Shown one piece after another: positions 1 through 9,407 of a stretch of DNA of 64,000 nucleotides. This DNA comes from Paenibacillus xylaniclasticus. Lineage in GTDB: Bacteria; Bacillota; Bacilli; Paenibacillales; Paenibacillaceae. The translations under genes and the position numbers were made by a program. Location: the NCBI RefSeq assembly GCF_004001065.1, contig NZ_BIML01000007.1, positions 62,001-126,000 of the forward strand, written 5' to 3'. The notes below the pieces were generated by a model, which had not been told where the DNA came from, did no database searches, and saw only the letters and a list, made by a program, of their open reading frames with translations. The first letter of the stretch is position 1; each line of letters opens with the position of its first letter.

Positions 1-752
1 ACGCCTCTTCTGGTAACAACGGAACTGCTATTGATAGCAGTGGTGTATCTGGCGGGATCGTAGATATAGGCATACCGGATAGCGGTGATTCGCCTCTTGT
101 ATCGGACGGAGCTGCCGCTGTTGCTCAGGTGAATCTTAAGGCACAGTCGTTCCATGCGCTGCAATACGGCGTTTTCAGCTCGGCGGAAGGAGCCGATATG
201 GCGGTATCGGAGCTAGCAGATCAGGGGTTAGCCGCCTATCGTTGGGATACGGAGAACGATTTCAGAGTATATGTTGGGATGTCGAGCGACCGTGATGGAG
301 CACTGGCTTTAAGTCAGTTGTTAAACGGAATAGAAGTATATGTGAAGGAAATCGAGCTGCCAGCTGTCCAGACGATGCCATTCTCAGGGGATGCCCAGAT
401 GCTGCAAAATTATTGGTCGGCGACGAATGAGTTAATCGAAATGCTGGATAGACTGACGCTCGGACAGCTGGAGCTAGGAACTTTGAAGCCGTTCAGCGCT
501 GATCAAGCCTCAGCATGGAAGCAGCTGCACGAGCAGTGGTTATCAGCATCGTCAGCCGCTACGGCGAAGCTGACGAATGAGCAGAATAAGAAAGCGGCAG
601 GGCAGCTAGCTCAGGCAATTAATACGGCTGCAGTATCACTTGCCGAGTTCGATAAAAAGCCGTCAGCGTCCCATCTGTGGAATGCGCAGTCCGCTCTTAT
701 GGCCGCCGTCTTCGCAGAAAAAGGATGGTTGGAATCGAGCGGCAGATTGTAA
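1..752 (+). CDS. spoIIB: Stage II sporulation protein B-like, SPOR domain (5' end outside window)
   Basis: The reading frame is open from the first full codon (position 3) to a TAA at 752, so the gene starts upstream and about 249 residues are visible. A Ser/Gly-rich linker is followed by a SPOR-type segment (from FHALQYGVFSS to the strand around VYVKEIELP), the fold that binds denuded peptidoglycan at septa. The last third is an Ala-rich helical region. Placement directly before maf-radC-mreBCD matches spoIIB of Bacillus, which acts in septal-wall processing at engulfment. The GTG at 129 is internal, not the start. The SPOR call is firm; the SpoIIB name rests mainly on synteny. Confidence 0.75.
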   Translation, partial: ASSGNNGTAIDSSGVSGGIVDIGIPDSGDSPLVSDGAAAVAQVNLKAQSFHALQYGVFSSAEGADMAVSELADQGLAAYRWDTENDFRVYVGMSSDRDGALALSQLLNGIEVYVKEIELPAVQTMPFSGDAQMLQNYWSATNELIEMLDRLTLGQLELGTLKPFSADQASAWKQLHEQWLSASSAATAKLTNEQNKKAAGQLAQAINTAAVSLAEFDKKPSASHLWNAQSALMAAVFAEKGWLESSGRL

Positions 753-775
753 ACAGCAGAGCTAACGCTTATAAT
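747..775 (+). promoter_or_regulatory. Sigma-A type promoter for the DUF4321-maf-radC-mre genes
   Basis: TTGTAA (747-752), a 17-base spacer, then TATAAT (770-775). The -35 box overlaps the spoIIB stop codon. It would start a transcript just ahead of the small membrane gene at 814. Confidence 0.6.
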
Positions 776-813
776 GTCCATAGGTGTCAATTCGTGGCGA
801 GAGGCGTTGGACG

Positions 814-1056
814 ATGAAGAAGAATGGCTGGACGCTCCTTCTATTTATCGTGCTTGGGTTGTTAACAGGAGCATTAGTAACGAGATGGCTGAAGAAGGCG
901 CCAGGCTTGTCCTTCCTGACGGATACGACGTCGGTGAATTGGTCGTCTGCGGTCAATCTTTACGTAGTGAGCTATGATATTACAATTCGGCTGGAGCTCG
1001 GCATTCTGAGCATTGCCGGACTTGTTGCAGCGATTTGGCTGTACCGCAAACTGTAA
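814..1056 (+). CDS. DUF4321 small membrane protein
   Basis: An 80-residue protein with a membrane segment after the start (WTLLLFIVLGLLTGALV), a short polar loop, and a second one at the C-terminus (LGILSIAGLVAAIWLY). This matches the DUF4321 family often found beside maf and mreB in Bacillota. An upstream in-frame GTG at 784 is possible, but the ATG at 814 has a GAGAGG-type site before it and gives a normal N-terminus. Function is unknown. The location suggests an envelope role, which is inference only. Confidence 0.75.
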   Translation: MKKNGWTLLLFIVLGLLTGALVTRWLKKAPGLSFLTDTTSVNWSSAVNLYVVSYDITIRLELGILSIAGLVAAIWLYRKL

Positions 1057-1108
1057 CATCGACAGAAGCTGTGCTGGCTTCTGATTATAGAAAGGAAGTG
1101 CCACCACG

Positions 1109-1744
1109 GTGAAGGCAACTAGATTTCAATCCGAACTGAATAGAATAGGCCAACTCGTGCTGGCCTCATCGTCTCCGCGCCGGCAGGAACTGGTCGCATC
1201 TCTCGACCTTTCCTTGCCGGTTCGTATTTTGTCGACGAATGCGGATGAAACGGCAGAGCCTTCATGGTCGCCTTCCGAGATCGTGGAGCAGCTTGCGCTG
1301 CGTAAAGCAGAGGCGGCCTGCGAGCAGCTTGGCCAAGAGGGGGAGCAAATCCCATCTCTCATTATTGGCGCTGACACAATTGTCGTGCTGGAGGGCGAAG
1401 TGCTGGGAAAGCCTGCAGACAAGCAGGATGCAGTAGCTACGCTGCTGCGGCTGCAAGGACGTGAGCATGAGGTATATACCGGAGTATGCTGCTTATCGTC
1501 CGTGAATAGTGTTCGCGATGTAAGACACAGCCGAACACGAGTATGGATGAAGCCGCTGCAGCTTGATCAGATTGAACGCTACGTCGCAACCGGCGAGCCG
1601 ATGGACAAGGCAGGCAGTTATGCTATTCAAGGGCTCGGCGCAGTCAATATTGAGCGGATCGACGGTTGTTACTTCAACGTCGTCGGACTGCCGTTGCCGT
1701 TGTTATCCGATATGCTTGGTGATTTCGGCATCAACGTTTATTAA
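1109..1744 (+). CDS. maf: Maf nucleoside triphosphate pyrophosphatase
   Basis: A 211-residue Maf/Ham1-fold protein that hydrolyses non-canonical or modified nucleoside triphosphates (dTTP/UTP/m5UTP class) to monophosphate and pyrophosphate. Visible family motifs: ASSSPRRQ near residues 19-26, GADTIV near 90 with the acidic catalytic residue, and the C-terminal DKAGSYAIQG...G...NVVGLPL segment. It starts at GTG 1109, preceded by AAAGGAAG. It lies between the DUF4321 gene and radC, as in Bacillus. Maf overproduction blocks septation in B. subtilis, which fits the cell-shape neighbourhood. Confidence 0.93.
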   Translation: MKATRFQSELNRIGQLVLASSSPRRQELVASLDLSLPVRILSTNADETAEPSWSPSEIVEQLALRKAEAACEQLGQEGEQIPSLIIGADTIVVLEGEVLGKPADKQDAVATLLRLQGREHEVYTGVCCLSSVNSVRDVRHSRTRVWMKPLQLDQIERYVATGEPMDKAGSYAIQGLGAVNIERIDGCYFNVVGLPLPLLSDMLGDFGINVY

Positions 1745-1789
1745 TAATAAGAACGGTTTATTTATTTGGATCGGGAGGTTACTTGGGAC

Positions 1790-2479
1790 ATGGAATCGAA
1801 AGCGCATTTGATGCGCGATGTCCCCCGTGAAGAACGTCCAAGAGAACGCATGATGGCACATGGGGCGGAAGCGCTTAGTCACGCTGAACTGCTTGCAATA
1901 CTGCTCAGAACCGGTACCCAGCGGGAATCGGTCGTCGAGCTGGCGGCCAGCATTCTGCAAGAATGCGGCGGACTTCGTTATTTGGCCGATATGAGCGTTG
2001 AGCAATTGATGGCTGTTCGTGGCGTAGGTCCAGCCAAAGCGCTGCAATTAAAAGCGGGCATTGAGCTGGGCAGACGGATGGCTGCGGCCCGTTTCGGCGA
2101 TCGTCCTGTCATTAAGCGGCCGCAGGATGCGGCCGATCTTGTTATGGACGAGCTCCGTTACCAGACCGTTGAGCATTTTATGTGCCTGTTTCTAAATACG
2201 AAAAATCATGTCGTTGCGCGCGAGACGCTGTCGGTCGGAACGCTGAACGCCTCTCTTGTTCATCCACGGGAAGTGTTCCGCGTGGCGATTAAGCGCAGCA
2301 GTGCATCTATTATATGTGCCCATAATCATCCTAGCGGCGATCCGACTCCGAGTCCGGAAGACATTGCGCTTACCCAGAGGCTTCGTGAAGCGGGAGCCTT
2401 GATCGGTATCGAAGTGTTAGATCATATTATTATCGGAGATGGAAAGTTTGTTAGTTTGAAGGAGCGGGGACTGTTGTAA
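1790..2479 (+). CDS. radC: RadC/JAB-domain DNA repair-associated protein
   Basis: 229 residues. An N-terminal UPF0758 helix-hairpin-helix region (VRGVGPAKALQLKAG) is followed by a JAB1/MPN metalloprotease-like domain with the HxHPSGD...D signature (HNHPSGD near residues 178-184). The name comes from a misassigned E. coli allele, and the biochemical role is still unsettled. The start is set at ATG 1790, with GGGAGG at 1773-1778; an in-frame TTG at 1766 lies before that site and is less likely. It sits in the maf-radC-mreB order common to Bacillota. Confidence 0.9.
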   Translation: MESKAHLMRDVPREERPRERMMAHGAEALSHAELLAILLRTGTQRESVVELAASILQECGGLRYLADMSVEQLMAVRGVGPAKALQLKAGIELGRRMAAARFGDRPVIKRPQDAADLVMDELRYQTVEHFMCLFLNTKNHVVARETLSVGTLNASLVHPREVFRVAIKRSSASIICAHNHPSGDPTPSPEDIALTQRLREAGALIGIEVLDHIIIGDGKFVSLKERGLL

Positions 2480-2490
2480 TATAATAATAA

Positions 2491-3558
<1,068 letters not shown>

Positions 3559-3601
3559 GATTTAGGCTAGCATTACATCATAGAGAGTATAACGATGGGC
3601 G

Positions 3602-4486
3602 GTGATTGAACTGTTTAATCTGATGAGAAACAAGCGGCTGTTCGTCCTCATGATCGGATTAATTTTGTTCATCGCAGCGCTCGGATTCTCGCTTCGCGAC
3701 CGACAATTGTCGGCGCCTGAGAAATTTGTCAATGATTCCGTCGCCTACGTACAACAATGGTTTTACAAGCCCGCTGGCTATATAGCGGGCTTGTTTGAGG
3801 ATATTGGCAACATCCGATCTCTGCAGAAAGAGAATGAACAGCTCCGAACGACGGCGGCGGCATATGCGCGAGACAAGATCAAATATAACATCATTGAGAA
3901 AAGAGTCGAGGATTTAGAGAACAAGCTTAAGTTTACGGAGCGTCAGCGCAGCTTGAACAACTATGAATATTTGATCGCGCAAGTCATTTCGGTGAGCCCT
4001 GATCCTTATAATTCGACAATTAAGATCGATCTCGGATCGGAGAACGGCATTAAGGAAAATATGGCTGTTGTCTCGGATGACGGGCTGGTTGGCATTGTCA
4101 CCAAAGTTTCTGCCTTCTCCTCGAACGTTGAGCCGATTACTTCACTGGATGAGAAGTCGCCGAATTCTAAATCGATCTCGGTCACAGTACTTGGCCGAGA
4201 GAATGAATCGTTCGGCATCATTGGTACATTCGACCATAATAAAGGCCGGTTCGTGATGAACCGTATTCCAGAGAACGATCCGATGATTGTCGGAGATACG
4301 GTCATTACTTCAGGACTTGGCCGTGTTTTCCCGAGAGGACTCGTCGTTGGGACAGTAGAGACGACCCCACAGGCGGACGATTTCGGATTGACTAAGGTCG
4401 CTTCCGTGAAGCCGCTCGCAGATTTTAACCGCTTGACCGAGGTCTTCGTTGTGAAGATGGCAGAGACGGGAGAAGAAACGCCATGA
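3602..4486 (+). CDS. mreC: Rod shape-determining protein MreC
   Basis: About 294 residues: one N-terminal membrane anchor (LFVLMIGLILFIAALGF), a coiled coil (about residues 70-110), then the beta-rich periplasmic-type MreC domain. MreC links MreB to wall synthases. The start is uncertain. GTG 3602 gives MIELFNLMRNKRLF, while ATG 3623 gives MRNKRLF, which matches the usual MreC N-terminus better but is 17 bases from the nearest purine-rich site. The 3' end overlaps mreD by 4 bases, implying translational coupling. Confidence 0.93.
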   Translation: MIELFNLMRNKRLFVLMIGLILFIAALGFSLRDRQLSAPEKFVNDSVAYVQQWFYKPAGYIAGLFEDIGNIRSLQKENEQLRTTAAAYARDKIKYNIIEKRVEDLENKLKFTERQRSLNNYEYLIAQVISVSPDPYNSTIKIDLGSENGIKENMAVVSDDGLVGIVTKVSAFSSNVEPITSLDEKSPNSKSISVTVLGRENESFGIIGTFDHNKGRFVMNRIPENDPMIVGDTVITSGLGRVFPRGLVVGTVETTPQADDFGLTKVASVKPLADFNRLTEVFVVKMAETGEETP

Positions 4487-5013
4487 CGGCCGGTCGTTTG
4501 ATCATCGTTATGTTCCTTTTATTTATTGTAGAGGGGACGCTTGTTCCCTGGTTTATACCGGAATCGTTAGCAGGCAGAATCATCCCTCATTTCACATTCG
4601 TATTCGTTTTGTACACAGCGCTGTATTCTGGTCGTCATAAGGCCTTATTATTCGGATTGAGCTTTGGCTTGCTGCAGGATGTCGTCTATTTTGGCAACTT
4701 GTTAGGCGTGAACTCTTTTGCAATGGGGCTTCTCGGCTATTTGGCCGGCCTTCTGCTTGATAAGAGGCGGGTAACCATGTTGAACGCACTCTCCGTCATC
4801 ATATTGGCGTGTATGACGTATGAATCAATTCTATATGCGGTCTATCGCGTATTCCGCTTTACTCGTGAGACCTATTCATACGCGTTTGTTGATCATATGG
4901 TGCCTAGTACGTTTTTGCAGCTTGGGTTCGCGCTCGCGGTTTACGTTCCAGTAAGGAAATGGATGGAGAACGCAGTCCGGCCAGTGCACAGTCCAGAAAA
5001 TGAAGAAGAATAA
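4483..5013 (+). CDS. mreD: Rod shape-determining protein MreD
   Basis: A 176-residue integral membrane protein with about five or six hydrophobic segments, the family length. It starts at ATG 4483 inside the mreC stop (ATGA overlap). MreD works with MreB, MreC and RodA in lateral wall elongation. Sequence conservation in this family is low, so the call rests on hydropathy, length and position. Confidence 0.92.
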   Translation: MTAGRLIIVMFLLFIVEGTLVPWFIPESLAGRIIPHFTFVFVLYTALYSGRHKALLFGLSFGLLQDVVYFGNLLGVNSFAMGLLGYLAGLLLDKRRVTMLNALSVIILACMTYESILYAVYRVFRFTRETYSYAFVDHMVPSTFLQLGFALAVYVPVRKWMENAVRPVHSPENEEE

Positions 5014-5078
5014 TCGAATGGTTCGGCAGGATTCGGGGCATGTCGAAAAGAAGGAATAGATCATGGGAGGGACGTGCG

Positions 5079-5744
5079 TTGACCGAGAAACAACATATTA
5101 TTATAAAAGGCGTCAAAGAAGGTCTCGTGTTCCTTCTCGATGATCGCTGCGAATTTTCGGCATTGCTCGATGAACTACAATATAAGATTGAGAAGACCCA
5201 TCAGCAGCTGTTGACAGGTCCGCTCATTCACGTTCATGTCAAGCTAGGCAATCGGATAACGACAGAGGATGAGAAGGAACAAATCAGGTCGGTGCTCCGC
5301 CAGCGCGGCAATTTGATTGTCCAATCGATTCAGAGTGAGGCGGAGCTTAAGCCTCAGACGGACGGACAAGGACAGCAATTGAAAGTGATGACAGGAATTA
5401 TTCGGTCCGGCCAAGTCGTAACGCATGATGGAAGCTTGCTGCTTCTCGGCGATTTGCATCCTGGCGGATCGATTATTTGCACAGGCGATATTTATGTCAT
5501 GGGTAATTTGGCAGGGATGGCTCATGCCGGATCGGAAGGGAATACGGATGCGATTATTGCTGCGTCCCTTCTCCGGCCCACGCAGCTTCGAATTGCTGAA
5601 GTGATCAGCCGTCCTCCAGAGGAATGGATGACGGGGGATGCTGCTATGGAATATGCCTTTCTGAACGAGGGAGTTATGCAGGTCGATAAGACGACTCAGC
5701 TGTTCCGGATGCGTAAAGAACCGCTTGTGTATAAAGGAGTGTAG
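5079..5744 (+). CDS. minC: Septum site-determining protein MinC
   Basis: 221 residues: an N-terminal domain binding FtsZ and a C-terminal right-handed beta-helix rich in glycine (SLLLLGDLHPGGSI...GDIYVMGNLAGMAHAG), which dimerises and binds MinD. MinC blocks FtsZ polymerisation away from midcell. The chosen start is TTG 5079, with GGGAGGG 9 bases upstream. An ATG at 5040 is also in frame but would add a basic 13-residue extension and has a weaker site. It is followed 5 bases later by minD. Confidence 0.93.
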   Translation: MTEKQHIIIKGVKEGLVFLLDDRCEFSALLDELQYKIEKTHQQLLTGPLIHVHVKLGNRITTEDEKEQIRSVLRQRGNLIVQSIQSEAELKPQTDGQGQQLKVMTGIIRSGQVVTHDGSLLLLGDLHPGGSIICTGDIYVMGNLAGMAHAGSEGNTDAIIAASLLRPTQLRIAEVISRPPEEWMTGDAAMEYAFLNEGVMQVDKTTQLFRMRKEPLVYKGV

Positions 5745-5749
5745 AAGTC

Positions 5750-6544
5750 ATGGGAGATGCGATAGTCATAACATCGGGCAAAGGCGGTGTCGGCAAGACG
5801 ACGACGTCAGCTAATTTGGGAACGGCGCTTGCACTGCTCGGCAAAAAAGTGTGCATGGTCGATACGGATATCGGTCTGCGTAATCTGGATGTCGTGATGG
5901 GACTTGAGAACCGAATTGTATACGATCTCGTCGACGTTGTTGAAGGTCGCTGCAGGCTGCCGCAAGCGCTTGTGAAAGATAAACGGTTCGAGGAGCTGTA
6001 CATGCTTCCAGCCGCTCAGACGAAAGATAAGCATGACGTGACGCCTGAGCAGGTTCGTGATATTGTGTTAGAGCTTAAGAAAGATTTTGATTATGTTGTG
6101 ATCGATTGTCCAGCTGGTATTGAGCAAGGCTTCCGCAACGCGGTTGCAGGGGCTGACCGTGCGATCGTCGTGACGACGCCGGAGAATGCGGCTGTTCGCG
6201 ACGCAGACCGCGTTATTGGTCTGCTGGAGCAATCAAACGTATCGGCGAAACTTGTTATTAACCGGATTCGTCCGAATATGCTCAAAACGGGAGATATGCT
6301 TGAGGTTGATGAAGTATGTCAAGTTCTCGCGATCGATTTGCTCGGTATCGTGCCGGACGACGAGAAGGTCATTAAATCGGCGAATGCTGGCGAACCGACG
6401 GTAATGGACCCTTCCTCGCGTGCTGCGATTGCCTATCGGAACATCGCGCGGCGTATTTTGGGAGATATGGTACCGCTAATGCAGCTGGATGAGAAGTCGG
6501 GCGGCGCATTTAAGCGAATTCGCAAGTTCCTGGGAATAGGATGA
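5750..6544 (+). CDS. minD: Septum site-determining protein MinD
   Basis: A 264-residue ParA/MinD-type ATPase. The deviant Walker A GKGGVGKTT is near residues 10-18, switch I VDTDIGLRNLD near 40, and Walker B VIDCPAG near 118. The C-terminus (FKRIRKFLGIG) is the amphipathic membrane-targeting helix. MinD recruits MinC to the membrane. A clear AAAGGAG lies before ATG 5750. Same operon as minC. Confidence 0.97.
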   Translation: MGDAIVITSGKGGVGKTTTSANLGTALALLGKKVCMVDTDIGLRNLDVVMGLENRIVYDLVDVVEGRCRLPQALVKDKRFEELYMLPAAQTKDKHDVTPEQVRDIVLELKKDFDYVVIDCPAGIEQGFRNAVAGADRAIVVTTPENAAVRDADRVIGLLEQSNVSAKLVINRIRPNMLKTGDMLEVDEVCQVLAIDLLGIVPDDEKVIKSANAGEPTVMDPSSRAAIAYRNIARRILGDMVPLMQLDEKSGGAFKRIRKFLGIG

Positions 6545-6551
6545 GTTAGCA

Positions 6552-7703
6552 GTGATTCATAAATTTAAAAAGCTTGATTGGGGCATTATAGTGCTGCTTG
6601 GTTTTTTTATGTGCATCAGCACGCTGATCGTACACAGCGCCACGTTGTACGATCCGAAGTATGCCACTTATGACACCAAGACTCTCATTTTCTATTCAAT
6701 CGGTTTCGTCATTGTTCTGCTCGTATCGTTGATCGATTACCGACTGCTTTTGAAGGGCTGGCATATATGGTACGGTATAGGTATAGTGTTGCTCATTCTC
6801 GTATTCTTTTTAGCCAAAGAAATTAACGGGGCTCGCAGCTGGTTCGCTCTCCCGGGCGGTTTGCAGTTCCAGCCTGCCGAGATGGTCAAGATCGTCCTTA
6901 TTATCGGCATAGCCCATCTGATGGGAAAGCGGCAAGGAGATCCGCTGCGCTTGACGAGCGATGTATTTGCGGTTGGTGCTTTTGCGTTTGTACCGTTTCT
7001 GCTTGTCATGATGCAGCCGGACCTTGGTAATGCAATTATCTATATCGTCATCGTATTAGGCATGCTGTGGATCGGCAATGTGAAGTATACACATGTGCTC
7101 ATCGGACTCACGGCCGTCGTCGGGTTCATCCTATTGTTCGGCATTCTGTTTAATACGTTTAATGATGAGATTAAGACGTATATGGTTGAGCATGAGAGAC
7201 TACACTGGTATGAGCGGATTAACGGCTTTTTGAATCCGGGCAGCGGTTCGGAGAAGGAAATTTATCAAGCGACGAAGGCGAAGATCGCAATCGGTTCGGG
7301 TGGACTGTCAGGAGACGGTTATTTGCAGGGCGACTCGAAGAACAATGCCTTCATCTCCTATCCGTATTCAGACTCCATATTCGTCGTCATTGGTGAGGAA
7401 TTCGGCTTCCAAGGCTCCGCTGTCGTGCTGCTTCTCTACTTCCTCTTGATATACAGGATGATATTGATCGCATTCCAGTGCTTCGACAAAAGGGGCGCGT
7501 TCATGATTATTGGCATCGTCTCCATGTTCGTGTTCCAAATATTCGAGAATGTTGGGATGATGATCGGATTAATGCCGATTACCGGCATTACCCTGCCGTT
7601 TATTAGTTACGGGGGCACGTCACTGCTGCTCAATATGATCTGTATTGGTCTGGTGCTCAGCATTAAAGTGCATCAGGAGAAGTATGAGTTGGATACGCAG
7701 TAA
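6552..7703 (+). CDS. rodA: SEDS-family peptidoglycan polymerase RodA
   Basis: A 383-residue polytopic membrane protein of the FtsW/RodA/SpoVE family, with about ten hydrophobic segments, the FQPAEMVKI segment and the C-terminal GLMPITGITLPFISYGGTS signature. It acts as glycosyltransferase in wall elongation. RodA rather than FtsW is inferred from its position after mreBCD-minCD. It starts at GTG 6552, with AGGATGAG just upstream, 7 bases after the minD stop. In B. subtilis minD is followed directly by spoIVFA, so rodA here is a lineage-specific arrangement. Confidence 0.9.
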   Translation: MIHKFKKLDWGIIVLLGFFMCISTLIVHSATLYDPKYATYDTKTLIFYSIGFVIVLLVSLIDYRLLLKGWHIWYGIGIVLLILVFFLAKEINGARSWFALPGGLQFQPAEMVKIVLIIGIAHLMGKRQGDPLRLTSDVFAVGAFAFVPFLLVMMQPDLGNAIIYIVIVLGMLWIGNVKYTHVLIGLTAVVGFILLFGILFNTFNDEIKTYMVEHERLHWYERINGFLNPGSGSEKEIYQATKAKIAIGSGGLSGDGYLQGDSKNNAFISYPYSDSIFVVIGEEFGFQGSAVVLLLYFLLIYRMILIAFQCFDKRGAFMIIGIVSMFVFQIFENVGMMIGLMPITGITLPFISYGGTSLLLNMICIGLVLSIKVHQEKYELDTQ

Positions 7704-7740
7704 CAGTAATGGAGTTGTTATACAATAATAAGGGAATAAG

Positions 7741-7780
7741 GGGCAGGACCAAAGTCGAGCTTTGGTTCCGCCCCTTTTTC
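7741..7780 (+). terminator. Rho-independent terminator after rodA
   Basis: An inverted repeat of about 15 bases per arm (GGGGCAGGACCAAAG / CTTTGGTTCCGCCCC, two mismatched positions) with a 5-base loop, followed by TTTTT. It closes the mre-min-rodA transcript. Confidence 0.92.
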
Positions 7781-7954
7781 TGTATGTAAGACATGTGGAA
7801 TAATGAGGAAGATATTGTGTCATATTTATGTCATTTATAATATCGATCGATCAATTCATAAGAACACGATTGAGTCTATTTTACCCATGACACCACAAGA
7901 AAACCGTTGTAATATGTTATTAAATCTGACATTTAAAGATGGGTGGATGATGCG
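7781..7954. other. AT-rich intergenic region before the allantoinase cassette
   Basis: Non-coding on both strands. It contains TATAAT at 7836-7841 with only a poor -35 partner (TATTGT, 17-base spacing) and two GTCAT-plus-AT-rich direct repeats just before it (GTCATATTTAT / GTCATTTATAA). A regulated promoter for the downstream cassette is plausible. I cannot name a regulator. Confidence 0.4.
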
Positions 7955-9352
7955 ATGACGATGGATTTGATTGTGAAAGGCGCCGCAGTCGTATTTCAAG
8001 ATGGCGTGAAGCAAGTCGAAATCGGCATCAAGAACGGCATCATCACTGCTATTGAGGAGACGGTGCATGGTGACAGTAAGGAGACGATACATGCAAGCGG
8101 CTTGACGGTGCTGCCGGGAGCGGTCGATGTGCATGTTCATCTTAACGAGCCCGGACTTGGTCACTGGGAAGGCTTCGACACGGGAACTGCTGCACTGGCT
8201 GCTGGAGGCTGCACCACTTATTTCGATATGCCGCTTAACGGCAGACCGCCAACGGTGACGGAGCATGCACTGCAGTTAAAGCTTTCCGCTGCCCGCTCAT
8301 CACGGATCGATTACGGCATATGGGGCGGCTTGATGCCGGGGTATATGAACAGCATCGGTCCGCTTGCGGAGGCGGGCGTCATTGGCTTTAAAGCGTTTAT
8401 GTGCTTCCCAGGCTCTACAGCAGAAGGCGATTTCCGAGAAGTCGACGACATTTATTTGCTAAGAGGAATGGAGGCTATCGCTCCTACGGGAAGGCTGCTC
8501 GCACTGCATGCCGAATCGGAGCCGATCGTCGCTGCATTGACGAAGGAGATGAGGCGTGCTGGAAGGACCGATGCAAGAGCCTATGCGAGAGCTCGTCCAG
8601 TATGGGCAGAGCGGGATGCGGTAAGGCGGGCGCTGCTTGCAGCAGAGCTTACGGGGTGTCCAGTTCATTTTGTCCATATTAGCAGCGCGGCTGCGGCGCT
8701 TGATATTGCTGACGCAAGGCGTGCAGGACTTGATGCTTCAATTGAGACGTGCGCGCATTATTTGACGTTGACAGAAGATGACTTGGTTGAAATCGGTGGG
8801 GCGGCGAAATGCTCTCCTCCACTGCGTGATAAGGCTAATATGGAAAGGTTGTGGGAGCTCGTTGCAGACGGAACGATAGACATCGTCTCGTCCGATCATT
8901 CTCCTTGTCCGCCGGAGATGAAAGCTTCAGATGATTTCTTCGCGATATGGGGCGGCATATCTGGAGCGCAAAGCACGTTGGAGCTTATGCTTGATGAAGG
9001 TCACATGAAACGAGGCATCCCGCTTTCTCGAATCGCCCAGTTAACAGCCGGGGCTCCAGCTGAACGATTCGGCATTACGGATCGTAAGGGGGCGATTGAA
9101 GTCGGGCGCCACGCTGATCTCGTCCTCGTCGACCTGAACGGGTCATACCAGCTTGAGCGGGGGCTGCTGTTCGATCGGCATCGACATAGTCCTTACGTCG
9201 GACGGCAATTCGGCTGCCGTGTTGTGAGAACGATAGTACGGGGTGTAACGGTGTACGCGGATGGAGCGTTATCAGGCGAAGCTGGAGGCGGGATGCTTGT
9301 TCGTCCTAGTGTATTGGCTCCGACATCGGTGCTAAGGACGGATTCCGAGTAA
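7955..9352 (+). CDS. allB: Allantoinase / dihydroorotase-family amidohydrolase
   Basis: 465 residues of the cyclic amidohydrolase superfamily. Metal ligands are visible: HVHLNEPG near residues 59-61, the carboxylatable lysine in GFKAFM near 145, HAES near 185, HFVHISS near 238 and the catalytic Asp in SDHSPC near 314. The PxEM after DHSPC and LNEPG (not RDPG) are typical of allantoinase, which opens allantoin to allantoate, rather than dihydroorotase. The start is ATG 7955, with GGGTGG 8 bases upstream; GTG 7943 is the alternative. It is first in a three-gene cassette with an M20 hydrolase and a hydroxyacid dehydrogenase. Substrate is inferred. Confidence 0.82.
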   Translation: MTMDLIVKGAAVVFQDGVKQVEIGIKNGIITAIEETVHGDSKETIHASGLTVLPGAVDVHVHLNEPGLGHWEGFDTGTAALAAGGCTTYFDMPLNGRPPTVTEHALQLKLSAARSSRIDYGIWGGLMPGYMNSIGPLAEAGVIGFKAFMCFPGSTAEGDFREVDDIYLLRGMEAIAPTGRLLALHAESEPIVAALTKEMRRAGRTDARAYARARPVWAERDAVRRALLAAELTGCPVHFVHISSAAAALDIADARRAGLDASIETCAHYLTLTEDDLVEIGGAAKCSPPLRDKANMERLWELVADGTIDIVSSDHSPCPPEMKASDDFFAIWGGISGAQSTLELMLDEGHMKRGIPLSRIAQLTAGAPAERFGITDRKGAIEVGRHADLVLVDLNGSYQLERGLLFDRHRHSPYVGRQFGCRVVRTIVRGVTVYADGALSGEAGGGMLVRPSVLAPTSVLRTDSE

Positions 9353-9407
9353 CGGGACGAATGGGTGCCAGGCCATTGCTGTCATCTACTATTAAGGGGG
9401 AACGACG